Origin: Symbiodinium natans | Lineage: Eukaryota; Sar; Dinophyceae; Suessiales; Symbiodiniaceae | Assembly (NCBI GenBank): GCA_905221605.1 | Contig: CAJNDS010002490.1 | Location: 875,001 to 937,000 of the forward strand | Direction: 5' to 3' | Length of the DNA: 62,000 bases | Shown here: in pieces, positions 48,601 to 57,597 of the stretch | How the letters are laid out: every line of letters starts with the position of its first letter | Numbering within the stretch: the stretch's first letter is position 1 | Notes under the pieces: model-generated | What the model saw: the letters and a program-made list of their open reading frames with translations, nothing else | Database searches by the model: none | Told to the model about the DNA's origin: nothing | Made by a program: the position numbers and the translations under genes

Positions 48601-48862
48601 CTGGATTTTTGACCAAAACCGAGCTTCACCGGCTTCAGGATGTCACGTTCTGTCAAGGTTTTTCAAAGTTTTTCCGTGTTTTTTAGGTCTTCCAATGTTT
48701 TTCAGGGGGTTTCAGGGTTTTTAACCCTCAATTCTGATGACGGGCCACCCCTGCGACCTTTTCAGCCTAGTTTTGGTCAAGGGGGGTCGTGTTTTTCAAC
48801 TTTAAAGGCAAAATCGTCTTGGAGACCCCCCGTGGCCTCAAACTGAGAGGGAAAGTTTGCTT

Positions 48863-48990
48863 CCAAAAACACCCCAAATGAGGGGGACCCCAGGATCGGC
48901 CCGGGCCCCAATAGAAAATGCGATTTTTTAGTACTGAAGTCGACGGTTCTGGGTGGCCTCTCGTTTTCTGGATTTTTGACTCAAACCGAG
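48863..48990 (+). repeat. 130-bp duplicated segment, copy 2
   Basis: Matches 47,884-48,018, including ATGCGATTTTTTAGTACTGA. Region 48,600-49,200 otherwise holds unique DNA with GTTTTTC-rich stretches and no gene. Confidence 0.85.
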
Positions 48991-49202
48991 CTTCCTCCAA
49001 CTCCGACCCCCCTTAAGAGGGAACGTTTGCTTCCAAAAAGTTAGATTTTAGGTTTTGGGCGGACTTTTGAGCAATAAGCCTACTGAAAATGTATTGAATG
49101 AACTTTGTATTTTCTCAATGTTATGGGTTTCTTGGGTGGGTGGGGTTTTTTTCCAACGCTTGACAAGCTGCTTGACTAGTGAAGGCTTGGACATGAGATG
49201 CT

Positions 49203-49240
49203 GAACCCTAAACCCTAAACCCTAAACCCTAAACCCTCCC
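49203..49240 (-). repeat. Interstitial CCCTAAA array
   Basis: Five heptamers; another short array lies at 49,325-49,388. Confidence 0.85.
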
Positions 49241-49266
49241 AAACCCCTTCATGCCATCAGGGCTGC

Positions 49267-49296
49267 ATCTTGTCCTTCTCCTCGACAGCTGCGAGC
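49267..49296 (-). CDS. Coiled-coil exon-like island, 30 nt
   Basis: Minus strand: TCTTGCAG|GCTCGC...AAGAT|GCAGCC, phase 2 at both ends with a GC donor. It reads LAAVEEKDK. Confidence 0.45.
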
Positions 49297-49412
49297 CTGC
49301 AAGAACGTCTGATGCAGAGCCAGGACCCTAAACCCTAAACCCTAAACCCCATACCCTAAACCCCAAACCCTAAACCCTAAACCCCATGCTTGAATCTTCA
49401 AGTTTAAACACT

Positions 49413-49529
49413 ACCTGGAGGTTCATGGTACATATCGCCAAGTTATAGCTGCACTTCTATACCGCTCATAAGCCCCTTCAGTGGACTAACATGGTGAGTG
49501 AGTTAACAGGTACCATGAATCTCCAAGTA
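49413..49529. mobile_element. Family B element
   Basis: ACCTGGAGGTTCATGGTACA on the left and GGTACCATGAATCTCCAAGT on the right. Confidence 0.75.
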
Positions 49530-49543
49530 AGATCGACCCCTCA

Positions 49544-49654
49544 CCCACAGAGCTCAATGCCCCTTAATTAAGCAAGATGCCGCAAACTACGGAGGGATCC
49601 TGTTTATAACTTAAGGTCTATTCCTTCATTCAGGGGTGTTGGGGCTCTTTCGGG
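49544..49654. mobile_element. Family A element, diverged
   Basis: CCCACAGAGCTCAATGCCCC on the left and CAGGGGTGTTGGGGCTCTTT on the right, 15 bp from the family B copy. Confidence 0.7.
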
Positions 49655-49706
49655 CAACCCTAAATCGGGGTCGTAAGGCTTATGTAGGGCTTCTGGGTTT
49701 TAGTAA

Positions 49707-49785
49707 ACCTAAACCCTAAACCCTAAACCCTAAACCCTAAACCCTAAACCCTAAACCCTAAACCCTAAACCCTAAACTTTAGCAT
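49707..49785 (-). repeat. Interstitial CCCTAAA array
   Basis: Ten heptamers directly left of an exon island. Confidence 0.95.
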
Positions 49786-49816
49786 TTGGGGAAACCCCGC
49801 CCTCACCAGCCACGGC

Positions 49817-49843
49817 CTGGATTTGAACTCCTCGCGCAGCTTC
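49817..49843 (-). CDS. Short coiled-coil exon, 27 nt
   Basis: Minus strand: AAGCCCAG|GAAGCTG...AAATCCAG|GCCGTG, phase 2 at both ends. It reads KLREEFKS, like the last third of the 63-nt exon (LRQESET). Confidence 0.5.
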
Positions 49844-49857
49844 CTGGGCTTGAGTCT

Positions 49858-50005
49858 AGAGGGTTTAGGGTTTAGGGTTTAGGGTTTAGGGTTTAGGGTT
49901 GAGGGTTGAGGGTTGAGGGTTTAGGGTTTAGGGTTTAGGGTTTAGGGTTCAGGGTTCAGGGTTCAGGGTTTAGGGTTTAGGGTTTAGGGTTTAGGGTTTA
50001 GGGGG
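49858..50005 (+). repeat. TTTAGGG array with TTGAGGG and TTCAGGG blocks
   Basis: Variant units are clustered in threes. 50,005-50,300 is unique with decayed repeats and no gene. Confidence 0.95.
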
Positions 50006-50311
50006 ACTTACACCTAGGGCTCAGAAAATCGAACTCGGATAGGGTTTTGGGGTTTGGGGTTGCTCGGCCTCTCAAGTCCTTGCAACGTTGAAAGCTCTCC
50101 AGCCATCAAACCCTTCAAAGACAGGCAAGGAGGCACTGAAACTCTAGAACCCTAAACCCTGAACCCCAAGCCCTGAACCCTAAACCCTGAACTCGGAACC
50201 GCGCAGAACGGGCAGGGGGGAGGGGGTTGTGAGGAAGGCGGGGCAACAACAAGGGTTTAGGGCTTTCCGCTTAAGGGCTTAGGTTTAGGGTTTCGGGCTT
50301 CTAGTGAGATA

Positions 50312-50453
50312 CTTGGAGGTTCATGGTACTTGTTGGCCCCGTTATCACTGTACTTTTAGCCAATTTGTAACCGTGTCAGGGCACTTACGGGGCTTACAAA
50401 TCGGTTATAAGTACAGCCACAACTGGGTTATGCATACCATGAACCTCCAAGTA
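50312..50453. mobile_element. Family B element, full length
   Basis: ACTTGGAGGTTCATGGTACT on the left and CATACCATGAACCTCCAAGT on the right with GGTTATAAGTACAG inside. Confidence 0.85.
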
Positions 50454-50588
50454 ACGACACCCAAATCCTAAACCCCCTCTCCTCTCATCATAAGGCTTGG
50501 GGCTTATGCTATCCTAAGCCCTCTACCCTGAACCCTGAATCCCCAACCCCCAAAGCTGCCCTAAACCTCCCCACAGCAGCCAGGCTTC

Positions 50589-50618
50589 TCTTTGCTCTGC
50601 TGCACGATCTGCGAGAGC
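50589..50618 (-). CDS. Coiled-coil exon-like island, 30 nt
   Basis: Minus strand: GTGCCAG|GCTCTCG...CAAAGA|GAAGCC, phase 2 at both ends with a GA donor (a GC donor 3 nt later is possible). It reads LSQIVQQSK and matches the 35,171 island. Confidence 0.55.
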
Positions 50619-50772
50619 CTGGCACGCGTTCAGGCTTCCAGGGACGGGTCTGGGCCCTCGACCCCAGAGAGAGCTTCGGATTCAAACGATTCAGGCTTCA
50701 AGGATTTAAAGCGGGTTTACTTGAGGCTGAGAGCTGCTTCTAAGGTGAGGATCCCCGTTTTTTCCCTCCCCT

Positions 50773-50800
50773 TCCCCCCCCCCCCCCCCCCCCCCCCTTG
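50773..50800. repeat. Poly-C tract
   Basis: An uninterrupted C run of over 20. Confidence 0.95.
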
Positions 50801-51020
50801 GGGGCCTCAGTCAGAGCTTAGGGGTAGCGAATATCGGTACTACTACAGTTACTACAGAGGTTGTGCAGACGGTTCCCCGGCTAACCGTTTAGGGTTTTGG
50901 GTTTTGGGGGTCGGCTTGCGGCTCTATGCTCACTAGGGTTGCTGTGAAGGAACTTGGCATACTGGAGATTGAGGGAAATAGGTCCCTTCGCTCCCGCTGT
51001 TTTACAAAGGGACAATATAC

Positions 51021-51292
51021 CTCATTCCCTCATTCCCTCATTCCCTCGTTCCCTCGTTCCCTCATTCTCTCATTCTCTCATTCCCTCATTCCCTCGCTCC
51101 CTCGTTTCCTCGTTCCCTCATTCCCTCATTCCCTCATTCCCTCATTCCCTCATTCCCTCATTCCCTCATTCCCTCGTTTTCCCGTTCCCTCGTTCCCTCG
51201 TTCCCTCGCTCCCTCGTTCCCTCGTTCCCTCATTCCCTCATTCCCTCATTCCCTCATTCCCTCATTCCCTCGTTCCCTCATTCCTTCATCAT
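51021..51292 (+). repeat. CATTCCCT octamer microsatellite
   Basis: About 33 octamers of CATTCCCT or CGTTCCCT; the apparent Phe-Pro-Ser ORFs are artefacts of it. 51,295-51,660 is unique with no supported gene. Confidence 0.95.
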
Positions 51293-51672
51293 GCTACCAG
51301 TTTCAGTACTCCTGCCGCCTGCCGCGGACTTGGTGACGTAGTTTGAACAGAGGTCTACGCTTGTCAGCCTCCAAAGAGCCTCCTGTTTTCTTCGCAGGGA
51401 AGAAGGGAAGTAAGCTACCCCCATATCCCTTCAAGTGTATTAGAGAGGGGGGAATACTCCGTACTACTGCTTTGAGGGATATCCGGTGCGAGTGGAGGGG
51501 TGGACATGCGGTTCACTTCTGCGGTCCCTGTCGTAGTACTGCCCCTTCAAGGCCTCCTAGCAGGGACCCCAAGTTTTCGAGAACTGTTCAGAGGTTAGGA
51601 GTTGTTTGGGGCTTTTCGGGTTGGGGTTTAAGGCGGCGTGCCGCTGGGCTGCACCGCTCTGGAGGGCCCCGC

Positions 51673-51735
51673 CTGGACTCCGACTCCTCGCGCAACCGCG
51701 CCATTTCTCCGCGGCACTGTTCCAGTTCCTCCCTC
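51673..51735 (-). CDS. 63-nt coiled-coil exon, diverged upstream copy
   Basis: Minus strand: AGCCAAG|GAGGGAG...GAGTCCAG|GCGGGG, exactly 63 nt, phase 2-2. It reads REELEQCRGEMARLREESES. It lies 5 kb upstream of the array. Confidence 0.65.
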
Positions 51736-51759
51736 CTTGGCTTCATCGGGTTTAGGGTG

Positions 51760-51960
51760 TAGGGGAACTCTAAGGTTAGGGATGTGGGATTTAGGGTTTA
51801 GGGTTTAAGATTTAGGGTTTCGGGTTCAGGGTTTAGGGTTTTAGGGTTTAGGCATTAGAGTGTAGGGTTTAGGGGGGTTTAGGATGCTTAGGGACTTGGG
51901 GTTTAGGGCAGGGTTTAGGATGTTTAGGGGTTTTAGGGTGTTTAGGGGTTACAGGGTTTG
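51760..51960 (+). repeat. Decayed TTTAGGG tract
   Basis: TTTAGGG with many insertions and TTTAGGATG variants. Confidence 0.75.
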
Positions 51961-51991
51961 CTCTTCGTTTCGGGTTTCTTGGGTTGTGTTG

Positions 51992-52134
51992 ACTTGGAGG
52001 TTCATGGTACTTAGTAACCGGGTATAGTACACTTATAACTGTACTTCTGACCATTTGCGTACACGTAAGGGGCTTATAAGTGGGGTATAAGTACAGTTAT
52101 AATTGGTTAGTCAGTACCTTGAACCTCCAAGTAG
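51992..52134. mobile_element. Family B element, full length
   Basis: ACTTGGAGGTTCATGGTACT on the left and CAGTACCTTGAACCTCCAAGT on the right. Confidence 0.85.
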
Positions 52135-52222
52135 GGCGAAACCTCCCAAACCCTAAGCCCTAAACCTCCCAAACCCAACCCTTTCTGCAGGCATCCCGCC
52201 CGTGCTGACGCCCAGGCACAAC

Positions 52223-52284
52223 GCCGCCTCGACCGCGTTGGCGGCCTCGGAGGTGGGCTCGGACACCTTGCGAGCTGCTTGCTG
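52223..52284 (-). CDS. Phase-switching exon candidate, 62 nt
   Basis: Minus strand: CCTAAG|CAGCAA...GAGGCGGC|GTTGTG. It reads QQAARKVSEPTSEAANAVEA, entering in phase 0 and leaving in phase 2, as needed between the 53,208 and 51,673 islands. CCCTAAA variants left, TTTAGGG right. Confidence 0.35.
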
Positions 52285-52289
52285 CTTAG

Positions 52290-52420
52290 GTTTAGGGTTT
52301 AGGGTTTAGGGTTTGGGGTTTGGGGTTTAGGGTTTAGGGTTTAGGGTTTAGGGTTTTAGGGTTTAGGGTTTTAGGGTTCAGGGCTTAGGGTTGAGGGTTG
52401 AGGGTTGAGGGTTTTAGGTT
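52290..52420 (+). repeat. Interstitial TTTAGGG array
   Basis: Heptamers with TTTTAGGG and TTGAGGG units. Confidence 0.9.
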
Positions 52421-52522
52421 TTGGGGCTTCATCAGGGTTTAGGGCAGGGTGCTGTCCTGAGTGCTGTACTGCTGCCTGCTGCCTGCCTGCCGTCCTGCCC
52501 GGAAAAGACATGTGAGGCGCAT

Positions 52523-52688
52523 GGTACTTGGAGGTTCACGGTACTTCTTAACCAACTAACACTGTGCTTATACCTGTACTTATAACCATATTAGGCCCCT
52601 GAAGGGGCTTAAGAGGCCCCTGAAGGGGCTTAAAAGTGGGTGATAGAAGTGCAGTCACAAAATTAAGAAGTACCATGAACCTCCCTGC
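52523..52688. mobile_element. Family B element with internal duplication
   Basis: TACTTGGAGGTTCACGGTAC on the left and GTACCATGAACCTCC on the right; AGGCCCCTGAAGGGGCTTA is duplicated in the centre. Confidence 0.8.
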
Positions 52689-52741
52689 CTCGTCCCACCT
52701 GTCACACCCTTGGGTTGAAGGTTGCTCGCATGATAAGAGAA

Positions 52742-52860
52742 CCCTAAACCCGAAACCCGAAACCCTAAACCCTAGACCCTAGACCCTAGACCCTAAACCC
52801 TAAACCCTAAACCCTAGACCCTAGACCCTGAACCCTAAACCCTAAACCCTAAACCCCAAA
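52742..52860 (-). repeat. CCCTAAA array with CCCTAGA block
   Basis: Heptamers including runs of CCCTAGA. A degenerate family A remnant follows at 52,930-53,025. Confidence 0.9.
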
Positions 52861-53123
52861 AACAAACAAACTCAGAAAGAAGCCGGGTCTATGGGCACTC
52901 AGCTGAGAACACTTCAAGACACAGATTCAAGGAGCCCAAGTCCCGTCCTATCTAAGGAAGATGCCTTGCATCATATAGACAGAATTCATACATGAAAGGG
53001 TATAAGGCATTGGGCTGCGCGCCGCCCTAGGAACTGTACAACGTGCGCGGAACAAAACAGGGGCCAACGAGACCGTGCACAGGAGGGCTCGATTCGAAGA
53101 CAGCAGCCCTCAACCCCCCAAGC

Positions 53124-53185
53124 CCTAAACCCTAAACCCGAAACCCTAAACCCGAAACCCTAAACCCTAAACCCCAAACCCCCTT
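53124..53185 (-). repeat. Interstitial CCCTAAA/CCCGAAA array
   Basis: Eight units directly left of the next island. Confidence 0.9.
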
Positions 53186-53207
53186 CCCCTTGCTGCACTC
53201 CGCGCGC

Positions 53208-53261
53208 CTCAGAAGATGAAGGCCCGGCAGCCTGCAGCCGGTCGAGCTGCTGGTCCCTCTC
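53208..53261 (-). CDS. Coiled-coil exon-like island, 54 nt
   Basis: Minus strand: AAACCAG|GAGAGG...TCTGAG|GCGCGC, phase 0, GC donor. It reads ERDQQLDRLQAAGPSSSE; a donor after LQ (CTGCAG|GCTGCC) is an alternative. Confidence 0.45.
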
Positions 53262-53270
53262 CTGGTTTAT

Positions 53271-53365
53271 GGTTTCGGGTTTCGGGTTTCGGGTTTAGGG
53301 TTTAGGGTTTAGGGTTTAGGGTTTAGGGTTTAGGGTTTAGGGTTTAGGGTTTAGGGTTTAGGGAG
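53271..53365 (+). repeat. Interstitial TTTAGGG array
   Basis: TTTCGGG units then perfect TTTAGGG, followed by a GGGAGAA repeat. Confidence 0.95.
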
Positions 53366-53498
53366 TAGGGAGAAGGGAGAGGGAGAAGGGAGAAGGGCTT
53401 AGGTACCCCTAAAAGTTTAGGGTTTAGGGTTTAAGGTTTAAGGTTAGGGGGTTTAGGGTTTAGGCTTTCTGGTTCAGGGTTTAGGGTTTAGGGTTGGG

Positions 53499-53557
53499 GA
53501 TTGCTATGATCATCCCTATTAAGGACTGGTAGTATAAGAGGCGAACATCCCAAGCTG
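53499..53557. mobile_element. Right half of a family E element
   Basis: CCCTATTAAGGACTGGTAGTATAAGAGG then GAACATCCCAA; left arm lost. An AACTGGAAAAAGGGCACCA duplication lies at 53,625-53,680. Confidence 0.6.
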
Positions 53558-53779
53558 CGGGCTTAGGGATTTTGATCGTAAGCCCTCAAAAAGCCCCAGC
53601 TTTACCTAAGACGCACCTTGAACCAAAAACTGGGAAAAGGGCACCAGTGGAACCAAAAAAACTGGAAAAAGGGCACCACTGGGCTAGCAAGCTTTCGCGT
53701 CATAACCTAATCGAGCGTAGATCTTTGGGCGCGGGGCTTCGAGGGTTGAAGACTCAAGGTCTGCGGCTGTGTCCAAGGG

Positions 53780-53905
53780 AGGGTTTAGGGTTTGGGGTTT
53801 GGGGTTTGGGGTTTAGGGTTTAGGGTTTAGGGTTTTGGGTTTGGGGTTTAGGGTTTAGGGTTTAGGGTTTAGGGTTTAGGGTCCAGGGTCTAGGGTCTAG
53901 GCAAA
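53780..53905 (+). repeat. TTTAGGG/TTTGGGG array
   Basis: Mixed heptamers in blocks. Confidence 0.9.
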
Positions 53906-54008
53906 CCCTAAACCCTGCAGGGTTGGGCCTCTTTGGGGTTCTGGGTCACAGCCTGGGTCAGGGTCAAGATTTGGGCCCAAGCTCCCCCAAACCGTATTTG
54001 CTTACTCC

Positions 54009-54153
54009 TTGGAGGTTCATTGTACTTTTGACCCAGTTCTAACTGCACACATAACCCCCACATGAGCCCCTTAAGTGCCCTAGTATGGTGACAGTTGGGT
54101 TATATAAGTACGGTTATCACTCGGTTAAGAAGTACCCTGAACCTGCAAGTAGA
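54009..54153. mobile_element. Family B element
   Basis: CTTGGAGGTTCATTGTACTT on the left and AAGTACCCTGAACCTGCAAG on the right. Confidence 0.75.
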
Positions 54154-54159
54154 ACTTTT

Positions 54160-55228
54160 GAGCTATCAGAGACAACAAAGCTCAAATTCTTTCAACGCGA
54201 GCAGAGTGACTAACTTGTTGGAGATGGTGGTATTCCACAGGCAGTAGATAACACGCTCGGCAGAAGAAACACAAAACCCTAAACCCCATAACAAAGTCTT
54301 GCTTCAGGAATGGACCCTAAACCATAATGCCACTCCCGTCAGAATCGACTCGACGTGCCCTCTGCTTATCACATGGTACCCAAACGATTCATAGAACGAC
54401 GCTGGTGCGCGCAACGCTGCTGCGCCAAGGCGCTTGCAATGTTTCCTGCTTCGCAGGGACCGCTGGGGTGAGGGAGGCAGGGGTAGCTGTCTTTGTAGCG
54501 GATACTGCGCGCCTGTGACGCTCGTGAATTAATGCTCAGGGTGTTGGGCCTCGGATTCACAGTTCCAGGTCTAGGAAAAGGATCTAGATCGAGTCTTGAT
54601 ACGTTCAACACTCACTCAAAGACGTGACACAGCAGCCGCTACTGCGTTCATCATCTTCTTCGAGATTTTTATGGGTACCTCTAACCCCAAGCATAAGTCT
54701 ACTTGACCTACTTAGAGGACTTAGGGGGCTTATACCTGAGCCTCCGAGTACTTTGGCTGGGGGATCCTCAATTCTGCTTGTCTCCACATTCTCAGGGGAA
54801 GGGGAGATATGGGAGGGGGGGGGGGGGTATTGCCACTGCATTATTGTATTGTTGTATTCTAGTACTGCTATACAAGACATACAAAAGTAGACGACAAATA
54901 GGAAATTTTATCATCCTAATATTACATGATTCTATTCCGATTCTATGATTCTACAAGAGAGTTCTCCTATTATCCTACTGTACATTCTCCTATTCTCCAA
55001 CTATCCAGTTATCCGATTATCAGACTTTCAGATTGTCCTATTGTCCGATTATAATCCGACTTCCCATTTATCATTGTTCTATCCTATTATTCTACTACTC
55101 CGTTGTCATGTGTTGTATATAGTACCCTTTGTTTTGTATAGTCTTATACTAAAGCAACAACTCATGTTTATATTATGACACCTATAACTTCATGCTATCC
55201 TACTTTCCTTGTACAAGACACTACTACA
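54160..55228. other. Unique AT-richer region without a supported gene
   Basis: A degenerate family B element lies at 54,660-54,752 and a G run at 54,813-54,828. 54,830-55,200 is unusually AT-rich, with TATTATCC/TATTCTCC stretches. Short ORFs show no recognisable domain. Confidence 0.5.
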
Positions 55229-55229
55229 A

Positions 55230-55350
55230 CCTAACCCTAAACCCTAAACCCTAAACCCCTAACCCCTAACCCCTAACCCTAAACCCTAAACCCTAAACCC
55301 TAAAACCCTAAAAACCCTAAACCCTAAACCCTAAACCCAAACCCTAAACC
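55230..55350 (-). repeat. Interstitial CCCTAAA array
   Basis: Heptamers with CCCCTAA variants. Confidence 0.9.
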
Positions 55351-55395
55351 CTCTTATCCAATCCGAGCTGTTTTTGATTGCGAGGGCGCGTGCGC

Positions 55396-55437
55396 CTGCA
55401 TCTCGTTCATCCGCGCCTGCATCTCCATGATGCGATC
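55396..55437 (-). CDS. Coiled-coil exon-like island, 42 nt
   Basis: Minus strand: GCCGTAG|GATCGC...GATGCAG|GCGCAC, phase 0 with a GC donor, exactly two heptads. It reads DRIMEMQARMNEMQ; the other two frames are poor or stopped. Confidence 0.6.
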
Positions 55438-55466
55438 CTACGGCCCGAGGGCCGCTTCTGTAGCTT

Positions 55467-55562
55467 TAACCCTAAACCCTAAACCCTAAACCCTAAACCC
55501 TAAACCCTAACCCTAAACCCTAAACCCTAAACCCTAAACCCTAAACCCTACCCCTAAACCCT
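55467..55562 (-). repeat. Interstitial CCCTAAA array
   Basis: Thirteen heptamers. Confidence 0.95.
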
Positions 55563-55734
55563 AAAATGCCTCAAATACCCAAACAAGCCTTAAAAAGCCC
55601 CAAAAAACTGCAAATAACCCTGGAACCCTAAAAGTACCAGCGAAGGCTTGTGGATTTCGATGCTCAGCTCTATGGATTAAACCTTAGCTTGGGTCCCGTA
55701 CACAGGTATGAAGTCTCCTGACGGCCCCTTGCAA

Positions 55735-55870
55735 GGGTTGAGGGTTTAGAGTTTAGGGTTTTAGGGTTTAGGGTTTAGGGTTTAGGGCTTAGGGCTTAGG
55801 GCTTAGGGTTTGGGGTTCCGATATCATCCTATTCTCTTGCTGTATGGGGGGGGGGGGGGGGGGGGGGGGG
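55735..55870 (+). repeat. TTTAGGG tract and poly-G run
   Basis: Heptamers to 55,815 and a G run of over 20 at 55,846-55,870. Confidence 0.9.
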
Positions 55871-55939
55871 CTAACCTACCCGGAAACCCTACTAAAACCT
55901 AGCAGGCCAACGACCTCCAGAACCCAATGCTGCAACTCT

Positions 55940-56250
55940 CCCTCAACCCTAAACCCTAAACCCTAAACCCTAAACCCAAAATCCAAACTCTAACCAACCC
56001 TAAACCCTCAACCGCCGCCAGCTGGGCAACGGTACCAGAAGGTCGCCTTCTTGGCTGGACTTGTTGTGACAATCACAATCGTCCGCTATCCGCATGGCCA
56101 CAAGCCCTGAAAAAATCGACGGCCCTTCTCCGCCCCTAAGCCCGAAACCCGAAAACCTAAGCCCGGAACCCTAAAACCTAAACCCTAAACCCTAAACCCG
56201 AAACCCTAAACCCTAAACCCGAAAACCTAAACCCGAAACCCTAAACCCTC
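55940..56250 (-). repeat. CCCTAAA and CCCGAAA tracts
   Basis: Arrays at 55,945-55,980 and 56,130-56,250 with unique DNA between. Confidence 0.85.
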
Positions 56251-56268
56251 CCGCCGGGATCAACTCAC

Positions 56269-56291
56269 CCGTCCTTGGCCTTCTGCATGAC
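56269..56291 (-). CDS. Possible exon, 23 nt
   Basis: Minus strand: ACTGCAG|GTCATG...GACGG|GTGAGT with the best GT donor in the window. It reads VMQKAKD. Its phase does not match the neighbouring island, so it is doubtful. Confidence 0.25.
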
Positions 56292-56486
56292 CTGCAGTTC
56301 TCATGGATCGTGGAGACTCGTCGCACTGAGGATGTGCCCATAAGAGGCTCCCTTCATCTACTCCAAATATGGCCTTCAGATTTCCCTTACGGGATCTGCA
56401 CAAGAAGGACCAAAACCCATGGGTTTACCATCTTCGGGGTCCGAGGTAGAGTCCGATCAATGGAAACACAGCAAAACGGGGAACAA

Positions 56487-56582
56487 ACCCTAAACCCTAA
56501 ACCCTACACCCTAAACCCTAAACCCTAAACCCTACACCCTAAACCCTAAACCCTAAAACCTAAACCCTAAACCCTAAACCCT
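56487..56582 (-). repeat. Interstitial CCCTAAA array
   Basis: Near-perfect heptamers directly left of the next island. Confidence 0.95.
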
Positions 56583-56587
56583 GCCTC

Positions 56588-56644
56588 CTGAAGGCGCGAC
56601 TGGAGCTCTTGCCGCTCCTTCGAGCGCAGCTCCTCAGCATATTG
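56588..56644 (-). CDS. Coiled-coil exon-like island, 57 nt
   Basis: Minus strand: CCCGAAG|CAATAT...CTTCAG|GAGGCA, phase 0; a GC donor 3 nt later is an alternative. It reads QYAEELRSKERQELQSRLQ, strongly coiled-coil. Confidence 0.5.
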
Positions 56645-56892
56645 CTTCGGGTTTATAGGGCTTAGAGGGTTGAGGGCTTATACGGTTTAAGGTTTCAGGG
56701 TTTGGGGTTTAGGGTTTAGGGTTTCGGGCTAGGGTTTGGGGTTGCCTTGTGCGATAACCTCACAACCATCGTAGACTAGAGCTCCAAAAAGGGCACGGCA
56801 GGGTGTGGGGGTTTTAACGTTGAGGGAGCGGAGTTTGAGGTTGAGAGCCGAATGTCCCATACTTAAGCAAGCAACCGTAAATTAGACCCGAA

Positions 56893-56995
56893 ACTTGGGA
56901 TGTTCCCCCTAAAACTAACAATCTTTGGTAGGGATAAAAATAGGGGTACGATAATCCCTACTAAGGACTGCTTGTATAAGGGGGAACATCCCAAC
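56893..56995. mobile_element. Family E palindromic element
   Basis: TTGGGATGTTCCCCCTAAAA on the left and TATAAGGGGGAACATCCCAA on the right. Confidence 0.75.
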
Positions 56996-57092
56996 CCAAA
57001 CCCCAAACCTTAATTCCGAGTTAGGGTATTTTTGGGGCTGTGCCATACCTACTGGTTCTTAGGAAGGAAGTCGTGAGTTCGGTGCCCGTATG

Positions 57093-57155
57093 TTTAGGGT
57101 TTAGGGTTTAGGGTTTAGGGTTTAGGGTTTAGGGTTTAGGGTTTAGGGTTCAGGG
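57093..57155 (+). repeat. Interstitial TTTAGGG array
   Basis: Eight heptamers. Confidence 0.95.
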
Positions 57156-57279
57156 TTTTGCACATAGTCCTCAATCCTAAACCCTCAACAACTCGAACCC
57201 TGGCTCTTCAACCCAAAACCCAACACGACACCTCTTGCCCGCAACAACCCTTAAATCCAAAACTCCAAGCAACAAAAAA

Positions 57280-57410
57280 AACTCCCCCCCCACCTCCCCC
57301 CAAGCCCCTCTCCCCCCTCCCCCCCCCCCCCCCCCCCCCCCTCCCCCCCCCCCCCTCCCCCCCCCCTCCCTGCTCACACCCAACCCCTCCCCCAACCTCC
57401 CCCTCCCCCC
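57280..57410. repeat. C-rich homopolymer tract
   Basis: Poly-C runs broken by single T; proline-rich ORFs here are artefacts. Confidence 0.95.
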
Positions 57411-57417
57411 TTCACGC

Positions 57418-57447
57418 CTCGCTTTCTTCCAGGCGCCCACGGACTTG
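57418..57447 (-). CDS. Coiled-coil exon-like island, 30 nt
   Basis: Minus strand: AAGGCAG|CAAGTC...AGCGAG|GCGTGA, phase 0, GC donor. It reads QVRGRLEESE. It is the most upstream island found. Confidence 0.35.
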
Positions 57448-57473
57448 CTGCCTTCAAAACACTCAAAGATCAG

Positions 57474-57597
57474 TTTAGGGTTTAGGATTTAGGGTTAGGG
57501 TTTAGGGTTTAGGGTCTAGGGCCTAGGGTTTAGGGTTTAGGGTTTAGGGTTTAGGGTTTAGGGCTTAGGGCTTAGGGCTTAGGGTTTAGGTTTAGGG
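57474..57597 (+). repeat. TTTAGGG/TTAGGGC array
   Basis: Heptamers with a TTAGGGC block; 57,600-57,980 holds unique DNA with GACTCTGAAACTCAACAA duplicated at 57,623 and 57,740. Confidence 0.9.

Noticed and set aside
47819-48656. ORFs in the 54-bp minisatellite
   Set aside because: Repeat-driven open frames on both strands.
50926-51346. Phe-Pro-Ser-rich secreted protein
   Set aside because: Produced by the CATTCCCT octamer in overlapping frames.
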